A DNA stretch of 64,000 nucleotides from Olsenella intestinalis (GCF_023276655.1 NZ_JALGRK010000002.1:546433-610432); one strand, 5' to 3'. Shown: positions 17,881-27,168, counted from the first letter of the stretch. Notes: generated by a model from the letters alone, not told the origin. Translations and numbers: made by a program.

Positions 17881-20763
17881 ATGCAGACCGAGACGAAAGA
17901 GCGTGGCGCAAGGCGGACAAGCCGGGTCGCCGAGCGCTTGGGGAGGTTCGAGCACGCCCTCGTGAGCTGGGAGGACCGCAAGCCCGGCCGCACGGGGCGC
18001 GGCTGCTACCACGCCTACAACGTCCTCTTCCCCCTCTTCGCCCTCATCGTCCTGGCCTGGGTGCCGCTCAGCGGGCGCGAGCTCATCTGGAACGTCGACG
18101 GCCTCAACCAGTACTACCCCTTCTTCGTCTACGAGGGCCAGTGGATCCGCTCGATCGTCTCGGGGCTCTTCTCCGGCGGAGGGCTCCAGGTGCCGCTGTG
18201 GGAGTGGTGCTCGGGCTACGGCGCCGACGTTGCCACCACCTTCGACGTCTTCCTCGACCCGCTCAACCTCGTCTCGGCCATCACGCCCGAGGCCATAAGC
18301 GAGTGGGTCTTCCAGCTCCTCGTCGTCTTCCGCCTCTACCTCGCGGGCCTCGCCTTCACCCACTACTGCCGCGTGAGGGGCGAGAGCCGCACGGGCACCG
18401 TCCTGGGCGCGCTGCTCTACGCGCTCTGCGGCGCGGGCCTCACGGTCGTGCGCTGGTCGAGCGGGCTGCATGCCCTCATCCTCTTCCCGCTCGTCCTCGC
18501 GGGTGCCGAGCGCATGCTGCAGGGCAGACGCCCCTGGGGCTACCTCGCGCCGCTCGCGCTGCTGGCCATCACCTCGTACTACTTCACGTTCATGGCGTGC
18601 GTCCTTCTCGTCGGCTACCTGGCCGTGCGCGTCGTCATGACCCAGCGCCCGAACCTCACGGCCGCGCGCTTCATGCGCTGGTTCGCCGCGTTTGCGGGCC
18701 TCACGCTGCTCGCCCTCGCGCTCGCGGGCTTCGCCATCGTGCCCGCCGTGTCCGCGCTTGCGAACATGGGTCGCGTGGTCGAGAAGAGCACGGTCGTGCC
18801 CCTGCTCTATTCCGGGGACTACTACCTCGGCCTGCTGGGAGGCTTCCTCTCGACGCACGACGTGGGTAGCGACACCTACCAGGGCTTCGGCGGCCTCGCG
18901 CTGCTCGCGATCGCGCTGCTCTTTGCGAGGCGCGGCGAGAACCGCGAGCTCAAGGCCTGCGTCTGCGTGCTCGGCGCGTTCTTCCTCGTGCCGGCCGTGG
19001 GCTCCTTCTTCAACGGCCTGAACTACGCCACGAACCGCTGGGCCTGGGCCTTCGCCCTCTGCGTCGCCCTCGTGGTCGCGCGCATGGCGCCCGCGCTCGC
19101 CCGCCCGCGCACGCTCGACCGCCGCGTGCTCGTCGCCACCGCGGCCGCCTACGCCCTGCTCCTGCTCGTGCCCTCCTTCCGCACCGAGGCCAACGTCGCG
19201 GGCTTCGCGGCCCTGCTGGCGGCCCTCGCGATCGTCTGCGCGCCGAGGCCCGAGGCCGCGCCTCGCGCCCTTCTCGCCTGCGCCCTCGCGATCTGCCTGG
19301 GCGTCAACGGCCTCTACTTCCTGGCGGCCGACGAGGGCGGCATCGCCGGCGGCCAGGTGCCGCTCGGCATGGGCTACGCCAAGCTCACGAGCGCCTCGGC
19401 GGACTCGGTCGCGCTCGAGGCGAACGACGGCGGCTGGTGGCGCTACGACGCCGGCCTCTCCGCCCCGGGCTCGGGCGCGCCCGTCGCGCGCATCCGCAAC
19501 AACAGCCTGGTGCTCGGCCTCGAGGCGCCCGACTTCTACAACAGCATCTACAACGACGGCGTCGACGCCTTCCACACCGAGCTGGCCGTCGCCGGCGACG
19601 ACATCAACTTCAGCTACGTGAGCCTCCAGGGCCGAAGCGACCTCATGAGCCTCCTGGGCGTGCGCTACTACGTGCAGCGCGCCGACGGGACCGACCCCGC
19701 GCCCTATGGCTTCGACGAGGCGCATCCCGTTGCCGAGAAGAGCGTGATGGGCCACCCCTACCGCCTCCTCAAGAGCGACTCGGCCATGCCCCTCGCCTTC
19801 GCGCTCGACCGCGCGATCTCGCGCTCGGACTACCTGTCGCTCGACGCCGCCAAGCGCCAGCAGGCGCTGCTGCAGGCCGTCGTGCTCGAGGACGACGCGA
19901 GTGCGGCGGAAGGCGCGGGCGCCACGCGCGTGAGCGCGGCAGACCTCGCCTTCGAGGACCAGACCCACGAGGTCGCCGTGGAGTCCACGCAGGGCGCCAC
20001 CTACGAGGACGGCCGCGTCATCGCTCAGGTCCCCGGCGCGAGCGTCACCCTGCGCTTCGAGGGCAGGCCCGCCTCCGACACCTACCTGTGCCTCAAGGGC
20101 CTCTCCTACCGCGCGCTCAAGCCCTCCGAGCTCGCCGGCGATACGCAGGGCATGAGCTGGTACCAGAGGGCGAACCTGCTCGCGCAGGACCTCGCCTTCA
20201 AGGGCTCCGACGCCTACGCCCTCTCCGCGACGACCGACGCCTCCGCAGGCACGGGCTACGTCACCAACTACGTTCCGTCCGACCACATGTACGGCGGCAA
20301 GGACACCTGGCTCGTCTCGCTCGGCTACGCCGACGAGGCCGCGCACGCCGTGACCATCACCTTCAGCGAGGCCGGCGAGTACGACTTCGACGCGATCTCC
20401 GTCCAGACCGAGACCCACGAGGCGCGCGCCGACTGGGTCGCGGCCGGCCAGGCCCGCGCGCTCGAGGGCGTCAGCCGCAGCGGCAGCGGGCTCTCCGGCA
20501 CGATCGAGGTCGACCAGCCCAGCACGCTGCTCTTCTCCGTCGCCTACAGCACGGGCTGGACCGCCGTCGTCGACGGCAATCCCGTGGAGGTACGGAGGGC
20601 AGACACAGGCTTCATGGCAATCGACCTCACAAAGGGTCATCATAGTGTGGAGCTTCGCTATGCAACCCCAGGCTTGGCCGAGGGCCTTGCCGTGTCGGGC
20701 GTCGCGATCCTGGCGACGGCCGCGCTGGCAGTGGCGCTGGGCCGCCCACGCAAGCGTTCGTAG
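17881..20763 (+). CDS. YfhO-family multi-spanning membrane protein (putative GT-C glycosyltransferase)
   Basis: The 960-residue product has about a dozen hydrophobic segments up to residue ~480, then a large outside domain and a final C-terminal membrane helix. Features include LIWNVDGLNQYYPFFVYEGQW early on and LNYATNRWAWAFAL in the membrane part. In Bacillus and Listeria, YfhO proteins move a sugar from undecaprenyl phosphate onto lipoteichoic acid, working with a CsbB/GtcA-type partner. Here a polyprenyl-phosphate glycosyltransferase closes the same operon. I chose the ATG at 17881 (GGGTGAG eight bases upstream); an in-frame GTG at 17872 is the alternative. The acceptor polymer is unknown. 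Confidence 0.8.
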   Translation: MQTETKERGARRTSRVAERLGRFEHALVSWEDRKPGRTGRGCYHAYNVLFPLFALIVLAWVPLSGRELIWNVDGLNQYYPFFVYEGQWIRSIVSGLFSGGGLQVPLWEWCSGYGADVATTFDVFLDPLNLVSAITPEAISEWVFQLLVVFRLYLAGLAFTHYCRVRGESRTGTVLGALLYALCGAGLTVVRWSSGLHALILFPLVLAGAERMLQGRRPWGYLAPLALLAITSYYFTFMACVLLVGYLAVRVVMTQRPNLTAARFMRWFAAFAGLTLLALALAGFAIVPAVSALANMGRVVEKSTVVPLLYSGDYYLGLLGGFLSTHDVGSDTYQGFGGLALLAIALLFARRGENRELKACVCVLGAFFLVPAVGSFFNGLNYATNRWAWAFALCVALVVARMAPALARPRTLDRRVLVATAAAYALLLLVPSFRTEANVAGFAALLAALAIVCAPRPEAAPRALLACALAICLGVNGLYFLAADEGGIAGGQVPLGMGYAKLTSASADSVALEANDGGWWRYDAGLSAPGSGAPVARIRNNSLVLGLEAPDFYNSIYNDGVDAFHTELAVAGDDINFSYVSLQGRSDLMSLLGVRYYVQRADGTDPAPYGFDEAHPVAEKSVMGHPYRLLKSDSAMPLAFALDRAISRSDYLSLDAAKRQQALLQAVVLEDDASAAEGAGATRVSAADLAFEDQTHEVAVESTQGATYEDGRVIAQVPGASVTLRFEGRPASDTYLCLKGLSYRALKPSELAGDTQGMSWYQRANLLAQDLAFKGSDAYALSATTDASAGTGYVTNYVPSDHMYGGKDTWLVSLGYADEAAHAVTITFSEAGEYDFDAISVQTETHEARADWVAAGQARALEGVSRSGSGLSGTIEVDQPSTLLFSVAYSTGWTAVVDGNPVEVRRADTGFMAIDLTKGHHSVELRYATPGLAEGLAVSGVAILATAALAVALGRPRKRS

Positions 20764-20790
20764 GAACACGAGAGAAGGAGTAGGAATCAT

Positions 20791-21924
20791 ATGATCTCGT
20801 TCAACAAGCCGCCGTTCGTCGGCACCGAGTTCCAGAACATCCAGCAGGCGATCGACAACCTCAAGATCTGCGGTGACGGCGCCTTCACCAAGCAGTGCAG
20901 CGAATGGATCGAGCAGCGCTTCGACGCAAGGCGCGCCCTGCTCACCACGAGCGGCACGAGCGCACTCGAGCTGGCGGCGGCCCTCTGCCACCTGGAGCCC
21001 GGCGACGAGGTCATCCTCCCGTCGTTCACCTTCTCCTCCACCGCGACGGCCTTCGTCGGCCAGCGCGCCCGCCTGAAGTTCATCGACATCAGGCCCGACA
21101 CCATGAACATGGACGAGAACCTCATCGAGGCGGCCATCACGCCCAAGACCAAGGTCATCGTGCCCGTCCACTACGCCGGCGTCTCCTGCGAGATGGACAC
21201 CATCATGCAGATCGCGCGCGACCACGGCCTGCGCGTCGTCGAGGACGCGGCCCAGGGCGTCATGAGCTCCTACCACGGCCAGGCGCTCGGAACCTTCGGC
21301 GACTTCGGCTGCTTCTCCTTCCACGAGACGAAGAACTACTCCATGGGCGAGGGCGGCGCGCTGCTCATCCGCGACGAGGAGCCCATCGAGGACGCCGAGA
21401 TCCTGCGCGAGAAGGGCACCAACCGCGCCCGCTTCTTCCGTGGCCAGGTCGACAAGTACACCTGGGTCGACTGGGGCAGCAGCTTCCTGCCGAGCGACAT
21501 GCTCGCGGCCTACCTCTGGGCGCAGCTCGAGGTCGCCGACAAGATCAACGACGACCGCCTCGCCAGCTGGCAGGGCTACCACGACGCCTTCGCCGACCTC
21601 GCCGAGAAGGGCCGCGTCGAGCTGCCCACGATCCCCGAGGGCTGCGCCCACAACGCCCACATGTTCTACCTGAAGCTCCGCGACCTCGAGGACCGCACGG
21701 CCTTCATCGCGCACATGCGCGAGCGCGGCGTCCAGTGCGTCTTCCACTACGTGCCGCTGCACAGCGCGCCGGCCGGCCTCAAGTTCGGCGAGTTCGTGGG
21801 CGAGGACCGCTACACGACCTCCGAGAGCGACCGCCTCGTGCGCCTGCCCATGTACTATGGCCTGACCCGCGAGGACCGCGAGACCGTCATCGCCGCCGCC
21901 CTCGAGTACCTCGAGCGGAGCTAG
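20791..21924 (+). CDS. dTDP-4-amino-4,6-dideoxyhexose transaminase (RffA/WecE type)
   Basis: The 377-residue product starts MISFNKPPFVGTEFQNI, as in RffA/WecE, the PLP enzymes that aminate dTDP-4-keto-6-deoxy sugars at C4. It has the substrate/PLP loop TTSGTSALELAA, the Asp of VVEDAAQGV and the PLP lysine in SFHETKNYSMGEGGAL. The start follows AAGGAG. It is the second gene of the cassette, 27 bases after the YfhO-like gene. It should supply an amino-deoxy sugar nucleotide; the dTDP-sugar synthesis genes (rmlA, rmlB) are not in this window. Which stereoisomer is made cannot be told from sequence alone. Confidence 0.88.
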   Translation: MISFNKPPFVGTEFQNIQQAIDNLKICGDGAFTKQCSEWIEQRFDARRALLTTSGTSALELAAALCHLEPGDEVILPSFTFSSTATAFVGQRARLKFIDIRPDTMNMDENLIEAAITPKTKVIVPVHYAGVSCEMDTIMQIARDHGLRVVEDAAQGVMSSYHGQALGTFGDFGCFSFHETKNYSMGEGGALLIRDEEPIEDAEILREKGTNRARFFRGQVDKYTWVDWGSSFLPSDMLAAYLWAQLEVADKINDDRLASWQGYHDAFADLAEKGRVELPTIPEGCAHNAHMFYLKLRDLEDRTAFIAHMRERGVQCVFHYVPLHSAPAGLKFGEFVGEDRYTTSESDRLVRLPMYYGLTREDRETVIAAALEYLERS

Positions 21925-21928
21925 TCGC

Positions 21929-23176
21929 ATGCCCAAGAAGAAGCTCGCCGTCATCGGCGCCTCCCACTTCCAGATGCCGCTCATCGAGCGCGCCCAGGAG
22001 AAGGGCTGCGAGGTCCACGCCTTCGCGTGGCAGTGCGGCGACGTGGGCGAGACCGCCGCTGACGTCTTCCACCCCGTCAGCATCACCGAGGTCGACGAGA
22101 TCGTTCGCATCTGCCGCGAGGTCGGCGTCGACGGCATCTGCACCATCGCGAGCGACCTCGCCACGGTGGCCGTCAGCCACGTCGCCGAGGAGCTCTCGCT
22201 CACGGGCAACTCCGTCGCCTGCATGGAGCGCTCCACCAACAAGAACCTCATGAGGCGCGCCTTCGAGGCGGCCGGCGACCCCTCCCCCAAGAGCCTGCTC
22301 GTCTCGCTCGAGGACGACGCCGCCGAGAAGAGCCACGCCGTGCACCTGACCGAGTCCCAGCTCGACGCCTTCGACCCCTGCGAGCACGGCCTCGCCTACC
22401 CGCTCATCGTCAAGCCCACCGACCGCTCCGGCAGCCGCGGCGTGACCAAGGTCGAGGCCGACCACGAGCCCGGCGCCGTGGCCGCCGCCCTTCGCGAGGC
22501 CTTCGAGCAGGGCTTCAGGCGCGAGGCGCTCGTCGAGGAGTTCGCCGAGGGCGACGAGTTCAGCGTCGAGGGCATGAGCTGGCAGGGCACGCACCACATC
22601 CTCACCATCACGCGCAAGGGCACCACGGGCGCGCCGCACTTCATCGAGACGGCGCACCTCGAGCCCGCGTTCCTCTCCCCCGAGCTCGACAGCCGCGTCC
22701 GCGAGGTCGTCACGCACGCCCTCGACACGCTCGGCGTCACCTTCGGCGCCTCGCACTCCGAGCTCAAGATCGCGCCCGACGGCACGATCCGCATCATCGA
22801 GATCGGCGCGCGCATGGGCGGCGACTGCATCGGCAGCCACCTCGTGCCGCTCTCCTGCGGCGTCGACTTCGTCGGCGCGGTCGTCGACGTCGCGCTCGGC
22901 AACGAACCCGACCTCACCCCCGCCCACGAGCCGCGCGCCTCGGCGTCGCGCTTCCTCTTCAACGCGGAGGATGAGGCTCTTCTCGCCCAGGTCGAGCGCG
23001 AGCACCCCGAGCTCGTCGCCTACAAGCAGATGACCTCCGACGACACCGACGGCCACAGCGTGACCGACAGCTCCACGCGCCTCGGGCACTTCGTGATGTC
23101 CGCCGCGAGCGCCGCCGACCTTGCCCCCTACCTGCCCGAGCAGCTCGCCGCCTACGCGAGGGGAGACGCTCGATGA
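21929..23176 (+). CDS. ATP-grasp carboxylate-amine ligase
   Basis: The 415-residue product has an N-terminal preATP-grasp fold (KKLAVIGASHFQMPLIERA) and then ATP-grasp features. These are IVKPTDRSGSRGVTKV (phosphate loop), ALVEEFAEGDEFSVEG, and ELKIAPDGTIRIIEIGARMGGD with the metal-binding Glu near residue 290. The family joins a carboxylate to an amine or thiol via an acyl phosphate. It lies four bases after the aminotransferase and overlaps the next gene by ATGA, so it is translationally coupled. I infer that it adds an acid to the amino sugar made by its neighbour; other acceptors, such as a lipid or peptide, are possible. Confidence 0.85.
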   Translation: MPKKKLAVIGASHFQMPLIERAQEKGCEVHAFAWQCGDVGETAADVFHPVSITEVDEIVRICREVGVDGICTIASDLATVAVSHVAEELSLTGNSVACMERSTNKNLMRRAFEAAGDPSPKSLLVSLEDDAAEKSHAVHLTESQLDAFDPCEHGLAYPLIVKPTDRSGSRGVTKVEADHEPGAVAAALREAFEQGFRREALVEEFAEGDEFSVEGMSWQGTHHILTITRKGTTGAPHFIETAHLEPAFLSPELDSRVREVVTHALDTLGVTFGASHSELKIAPDGTIRIIEIGARMGGDCIGSHLVPLSCGVDFVGAVVDVALGNEPDLTPAHEPRASASRFLFNAEDEALLAQVEREHPELVAYKQMTSDDTDGHSVTDSSTRLGHFVMSAASAADLAPYLPEQLAAYARGDAR

Positions 23177-23550
23177 GCAGGACCCAGGGCAGGACCCTGC
23201 TGCTTCTGCACATACTGCTGCTCTTCTACTCGCTCTCGGACGTGATGAGCAAGCTCGCCGCGGGCTTCGACTTCCTGAGCCTCGGCTTCGTCGTCTGCTA
23301 CGGCGGCCTGCTCGTGATCCTGGCGGGCTACGCCATCGGCTGGCAGCAGGTCATCAAGAGGATGCCGCTCACCACGGCCTACGCCAACCGCGGCATCACG
23401 GTCGTGTGGGGCATCTTCTGGGGTGCGCTGTTCTTCTCCGAGGCGATCACGCCCGGCAAGATCGCCGGCGCCGTGATGGTCGTGGCCGGCATCGTGCTCT
23501 TCTCGCTCGCGGACGGCGAGACGCAGGAGGAGGCGGCCGATGGAGAATAG
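23173..23550 (+). CDS. Small EamA/SMR-type membrane protein, first of a pair
   Basis: The product is 125 residues with four predicted membrane helices (LLLLHILLLFYSLSDVMSKLA, FVVCYGGLLVILAGYAI, a segment around TAYANRGITVVWGIFWG, and IAGAVMVVAGIVLFSLA). It has the size and topology of one half of a small multidrug-resistance or ArnE/ArnF-type undecaprenyl-sugar flippase. It overlaps the upstream ATP-grasp stop (ATGA) and the downstream partner by 11 bases, which suggests a heterodimer made in equal amounts. Confidence 0.75.
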   Translation: MSRTQGRTLLLLHILLLFYSLSDVMSKLAAGFDFLSLGFVVCYGGLLVILAGYAIGWQQVIKRMPLTTAYANRGITVVWGIFWGALFFSEAITPGKIAGAVMVVAGIVLFSLADGETQEEAADGE

Positions 23551-23893
23551 CGTCCTCATCTACTCCGGAATCCTTCTGGGCAGCGTCTTCGTGAGCGCAA
23601 TCTCGCAGGTCATGCTCAAGATCTCGGCGTCGCGCCCGCACGAGAGCGCGATCCGCGAGTACGCCAACCCGCTCGTGGTCGGCGCCTACGCCCTGTTCGT
23701 CGTCTCGACGCTGCTCACGGTCTTCGCGTACCGCGAGGTGCCGCTGTCGCTCGGCCCCGTGCTCGAGTCGACGAGCTACGTCTACGTCACGATCTTCGGC
23801 GCGCTCATCTTCCACGAGCGCGTCACGGCCAAGAAGCTCCTCGCGCTCGCGCTGATCGTCGGGGGCATTTGCACGTTCGCACTACTTGGATAG
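23540..23893 (+). CDS. Small EamA/SMR-type membrane protein, second of a pair
   Basis: The product is 117 residues with four helices. The pattern VSAISQVMLKISA near the start and FAYREVPLSLGPVLES in the third segment are typical of EmrE/ArnF-like proteins. It overlaps the end of its partner. In the context of a polyprenyl-phosphate glycosyltransferase and a YfhO protein, the likely job is flipping the lipid-linked sugar across the membrane, as ArnE/F or GtcA do. Drug export cannot be excluded by sequence alone. Confidence 0.77.
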   Translation: MENSVLIYSGILLGSVFVSAISQVMLKISASRPHESAIREYANPLVVGAYALFVVSTLLTVFAYREVPLSLGPVLESTSYVYVTIFGALIFHERVTAKKLLALALIVGGICTFALLG

Positions 23894-23903
23894 AATGGGT
23901 CGA

Positions 23904-24863
23904 ATGAATACTTCAGACATCGAAATCTCAGTCGTCGTCCCGGTCTACGGGTGCCCGGAGGCCCTCCCCGAGCTGCACCGCCGCCTCACCGAGACTCTCT
24001 CCGCCCTCGTCGGGTCCTACGAGATCATCCTCGTCGACGACCGCTGCCCCAAGGGCTCCTGGGAGGACGTCGAAAGGCTCGCGCTCGAGGACGAGCACGT
24101 GGTGGGCATGCGCCTGGCGCGCAACTTCGGCCAGTCGCGCGCGATCACCGCGGGCCTCGACCGCGCCCGCGGAACCTGGTCCGTCGTGATGGACTGCGAC
24201 TGCCAGGACCCGCCCGAGTTCATTCGCGACCTCTACCTTAAGGCCAAGGAGGGCTACGACGTCGTCTTCGCGCGCCGTGGCGGGCGCAAGGACTCCGCGA
24301 TCACGCTCGCGCTCTCGCGCGCGTACTACCGCGTCTTCTCCTACCTCGCCGAGACCGAGATCGACCCCACGATCGGCAACTTCTCGATCGCGAGCCGCCG
24401 CGCGCGCGAGGCCTACCTCAGCATGCGCGAGCAGGGGCGCGACTACTCGCTGTTCATGACGTGGGTCGGCTTCGAGCAGGCCACGGTCGACATCAAGGCC
24501 GAGGAGCGCTTCGCCGGCGAGTCGTCGTACTCCTTCGCAAAGAAGGTCGCGCTGGCCACGGAGACCATCACGTCGCACTCCAACAAGCCGCTGATGCTCG
24601 CCGTGAGGTTCGGCTTCATCCAGATGCTGCTCGCTCTTCTCGTCATCGTGGTGCTGATCGTCCGGCGCCTGACGGACCCGACGGTCCCCATGGGATGGCC
24701 CAGCATGCTCGCTTCGGTCTTCCTGGTGGGGGGCATGCTCGTATCGGTCATCGGCGTCGTGGGCATCTACGTGGGCAACACCTTCTCCGAGGCCAAGGGT
24801 CGACCCCTCTACCTGGTGGAGAACGAGATCCGCGACAAGGTGGACGAGCTGGCCGACAAGTAG
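23904..24863 (+). CDS. Family 2 glycosyltransferase, polyprenyl-phosphate sugar synthase (CsbB/GtrB/DPM-like)
   Basis: The 319-residue product has a GT-A domain with VVVPVYG and LVDDRCPKGSWED near the start, the metal motif MDCDCQDPPE, and the acceptor region GNFSIASRRAREAY. Two C-terminal membrane helices (about 235-255 and 270-290) follow, as in GtrB and CsbB. Such enzymes transfer a sugar from a nucleotide to undecaprenyl phosphate on the inner face. The ATG at 23904 gives MNTSDIEISVVVP; ATG 23895 or TTG 23886 are in frame. It ends the cassette, just before a strong bidirectional hairpin. Confidence 0.87.
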   Translation: MNTSDIEISVVVPVYGCPEALPELHRRLTETLSALVGSYEIILVDDRCPKGSWEDVERLALEDEHVVGMRLARNFGQSRAITAGLDRARGTWSVVMDCDCQDPPEFIRDLYLKAKEGYDVVFARRGGRKDSAITLALSRAYYRVFSYLAETEIDPTIGNFSIASRRAREAYLSMREQGRDYSLFMTWVGFEQATVDIKAEERFAGESSYSFAKKVALATETITSHSNKPLMLAVRFGFIQMLLALLVIVVLIVRRLTDPTVPMGWPSMLASVFLVGGMLVSVIGVVGIYVGNTFSEAKGRPLYLVENEIRDKVDELADK

Positions 24864-24894
24864 GCCGCGCGCCACATGCGCACCGGAAGCGACA

Positions 24895-24924
24895 GGGGCC
24901 GCTTGCCTTCGGGCGGGCGGCCCC
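24895..24924. terminator. Bidirectional terminator between the glycan cassette and the CCA enzyme gene
   Basis: GGGGCCGCTTGCC pairs with GGCGGGCGGCCCC around TTCG, a 13-bp stem with two G-U pairs. The plus-strand tail is TCCCTTGT. It lies between convergent genes. Confidence 0.85.
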
Positions 24925-24934
24925 TCCCTTGTGG

Positions 24935-26329
24935 CTACTGGATGCGCATGCTCTCGATCAGGGTGCGGCGATCGTTGGGCAGCTCGCCGTTGACGACGGC
25001 CGACAGGAGCCCCTTGAGGATGAGGCCCACGCCCGGCCCCGGCTTGATGCCGGTGGCCTCGATCACGTCGGAGCCGCTCACGGCGAGGTCGCGCATGCGG
25101 TAGACGCAGCCCGACGCGAGCTCGCGGCGAAGCGCGCGCTCGACCCCGTCGATCTCGACGGCGTAGTCGGCGCACATGGGCATCTTGGAGACCGCGTCGG
25201 CGCGCTTCAGGTCGAGAAGGGCGAACGCCAGGCTCGCGGCTCGCCCGGGGCAGGCGCCCTCGAACTTGAGGAGCGTGCGGCGCATGGAGCGCGGTGTCGG
25301 CCTCACCACGTGGTCGTGCAGGCGGACCAGGGTGCGGACGGGGGCCACGAGGTCATGCGGGAGCGCGAGGCGGCGCATGACCATCTCGCTCATGCGGGCG
25401 CCGACCTTGGGGTGGCCGAAGAAGTGGCCGCGGCCGGTCTCGTCCTGCGTGAAGGTGACGGGCTTGGCCACGTCGTGCAGGAAAGCCGCCCAGCGCAGCT
25501 CCGGCGAGGCGGCGCCGCCCGTGAACTCCTCCACCGCGCGACAGACGCGCGAGGTGTGCTCGAGCACGTCGAAGGCGTGATAGGGACTGCGCTGGTCGAA
25601 GCCGACCATGGGGCCGACCTCGGGTACGGCGCGGACGAGGACCTTGGTCTCGGCCATGAGCGCCCAGCCCATGCGACCGGTGCGCACGATGCCGTCGACC
25701 TCCTGGCCGATGCGCTCGAGTGCGATGTCCTCGAGGCCGTCGGCGCAGCGCACGAGCGCCTCCTGGGTGGAGGCCTCGACCTCGAAGCCGAGGCGGCAGG
25801 CGAAGCGCACGGCCCTCAGCACGCGCAGGGCGTCCTCGTTGAATCTGAGCTCCGGGGTGCCCACGGCGCGAATCAGACCCGACCCGAGGTCCGCAAGGCC
25901 GTCAAACGGGTCGAGAAGTCCCCTCTCGGGGTGATAGGCCATGGCGTTGATGGTGAAGTCGCGCCGGGCCAGGTCGAGCGAGACGTCGTCGACGAAGGTT
26001 ACCTCGTCGGGATGGCGTCGGTCGGTGTAGGAGCCCTCGACGCGGTAGGTGGTGATCTCGATGGGCTTGCCGTCCACGACCGCGGTGACGGTGCCGTGCG
26101 CGGTCCCGGTCTCGTGAACGGGGATGCTCTTCTCGCCCAGCACGCGCTTGACCTCGCGCCAGTGCGCGGAGGTGGTGATGTCGACGTCGTGGCAGGGCGC
26201 GCCGAGAAGCGCGTCGCGGACCCAGCCGCCCACGACCCAGGCCTCGAAGCCGGCGTCCTCGAGCGCACGAAGGGCGCACAGGGCGTAGTCGGGAACGCCA
26301 TATGCGACGCCTCGTGGTGTTGCGCGCAT
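24935..26329 (-). CDS. cca: CCA-adding tRNA nucleotidyltransferase with HD domain
   Basis: The 464-residue product is a class II nucleotidyltransferase. It has VVGGWVRDALLG with catalytic DVDITT (near 48-53), RRDFTINAMAYHP, and RFNEDALRVLRAVRFACRLGF. An HD-type domain follows, with FLHDVAKPVTF near 280. It repairs or builds the CCA end of tRNAs. The three tRNAs in this window encode CCA, so here its role would be mainly repair. The ATG at 26329 sits after GAGGAG. A TATATT hexamer upstream may be its -10. A poly(A) polymerase activity is a possible alternative, as for other members. Confidence 0.9.
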   Translation of the reverse strand: MRATPRGVAYGVPDYALCALRALEDAGFEAWVVGGWVRDALLGAPCHDVDITTSAHWREVKRVLGEKSIPVHETGTAHGTVTAVVDGKPIEITTYRVEGSYTDRRHPDEVTFVDDVSLDLARRDFTINAMAYHPERGLLDPFDGLADLGSGLIRAVGTPELRFNEDALRVLRAVRFACRLGFEVEASTQEALVRCADGLEDIALERIGQEVDGIVRTGRMGWALMAETKVLVRAVPEVGPMVGFDQRSPYHAFDVLEHTSRVCRAVEEFTGGAASPELRWAAFLHDVAKPVTFTQDETGRGHFFGHPKVGARMSEMVMRRLALPHDLVAPVRTLVRLHDHVVRPTPRSMRRTLLKFEGACPGRAASLAFALLDLKRADAVSKMPMCADYAVEIDGVERALRRELASGCVYRMRDLAVSGSDVIEATGIKPGPGVGLILKGLLSAVVNGELPNDRRTLIESMRIQ

Positions 26330-26464
26330 CTCAACTCCTCGGCTCGGCTGGAATTTGGTTTAGAAACGAATATAACACGGCCGCAGGCGCAGGTGGACGC
26401 GGGAGTCCGCTCGCGGCGGCGGCAGCCTGCGGCACGACGAGGGCGCCCGGGGCAGGGGCTTGGC

Positions 26465-27100
26465 CTAGAACTCCTGGAAGGTCGGCTCGCCGACCACGCA
26501 GAGGTCCTCCCCCGCCGCCAGCTCGCTCATGGCATGCAGGAAGGGCGCCTCGGTGCCGGTGAGGAACGCGCAGTTCATCTGGACGTCCTCGGAGAAGATC
26601 GTGTCGCGGACCTTGCCGCCGTGGTCGGCAACCATGCGCTCGACGCGCCCGTACGCGGCGTACGGGATCGTGACGGTGACGCGCGTGACCATGCTCATCT
26701 CGACGATCTGGCCCGCCTTCTCGGCAGCGGCGACGGCCTCCTGCGTCGCAGCGGTGTAGGCCCTGACGAGGCCTCCCGGGCCGAGGAGGGTGCCGCCGAA
26801 GTAGCGGGTGACGACGCAGCAGACGTTGGCAAGCCCGGAAGCGCGCAGGACCTCGAGCGTCGGCATGCCCGCCGTGCGCTGCGGCTCGCCGTCGTCGGAG
26901 CAGCGCTCCCGACCGTCCGACAGGATCCAGGCGGGAACGTTGTGGCGGGCGTCGTGGTGGCTCGAGCGCACACCATCGATGAACTCGTCGGCCTCGGCAA
27001 GCGAGCCCACCCGCGCGAGCTGCGCGATGAAGCGGCTCTTGCGGTCGACGAACTCGCCCGTCGGGCGGGCGCCCTCGGCTATGGTCCTGTAGCTCTCCAC
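26465..27100 (-). CDS. YigZ/IMPACT family protein (UPF0029)
   Basis: The 211-residue product (VESYRTIAEGARPTGEF...) has the family core SRFIAQLARV, FIDGVRSSHHDARHNVPAWIL and CSDDGEPQRTAGMPTLEVLRASGL. It also has VVTRYFGGTLLGPGGLVRAYTAA and a C-terminal EF-G-like DUF1949 domain. YigZ/IMPACT proteins are linked to translation control; the bacterial activity is not settled. The start is a GTG at 27100 preceded by GGGGAGAG. It is followed 135 bases later by the CCA-enzyme gene; that gap shows no gene. Confidence 0.87.
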   Translation of the reverse strand: MESYRTIAEGARPTGEFVDRKSRFIAQLARVGSLAEADEFIDGVRSSHHDARHNVPAWILSDGRERCSDDGEPQRTAGMPTLEVLRASGLANVCCVVTRYFGGTLLGPGGLVRAYTAATQEAVAAAEKAGQIVEMSMVTRVTVTIPYAAYGRVERMVADHGGKVRDTIFSEDVQMNCAFLTGTEAPFLHAMSELAAGEDLCVVGEPTFQEF

Positions 27101-27141
27101 GTCTCTCCCCTCGAGGCGTCGGCGCCCGGCTGGGGCGCGCA

Positions 27142-27168
27142 TAAAAGCGCGGGCCCAGAGGGCCCGCG
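27142..27168 (-). terminator. Terminator of the EIIA-Glc gene
   Basis: CGCGGGCCC pairs with GGGCCCGCG around AGA. On the minus strand it is followed by CTTTTATG, placing it after the EIIA stop. Confidence 0.88.

Noticed and set aside
17521..22290. A very long open frame on the minus strand opposite the glycan cassette
   Set aside because: The plus strand carries recognisable families throughout. The minus reading is repetitive Arg/Glu/Ala/Gly-rich sequence, as expected of a frame opposite high-GC codons.
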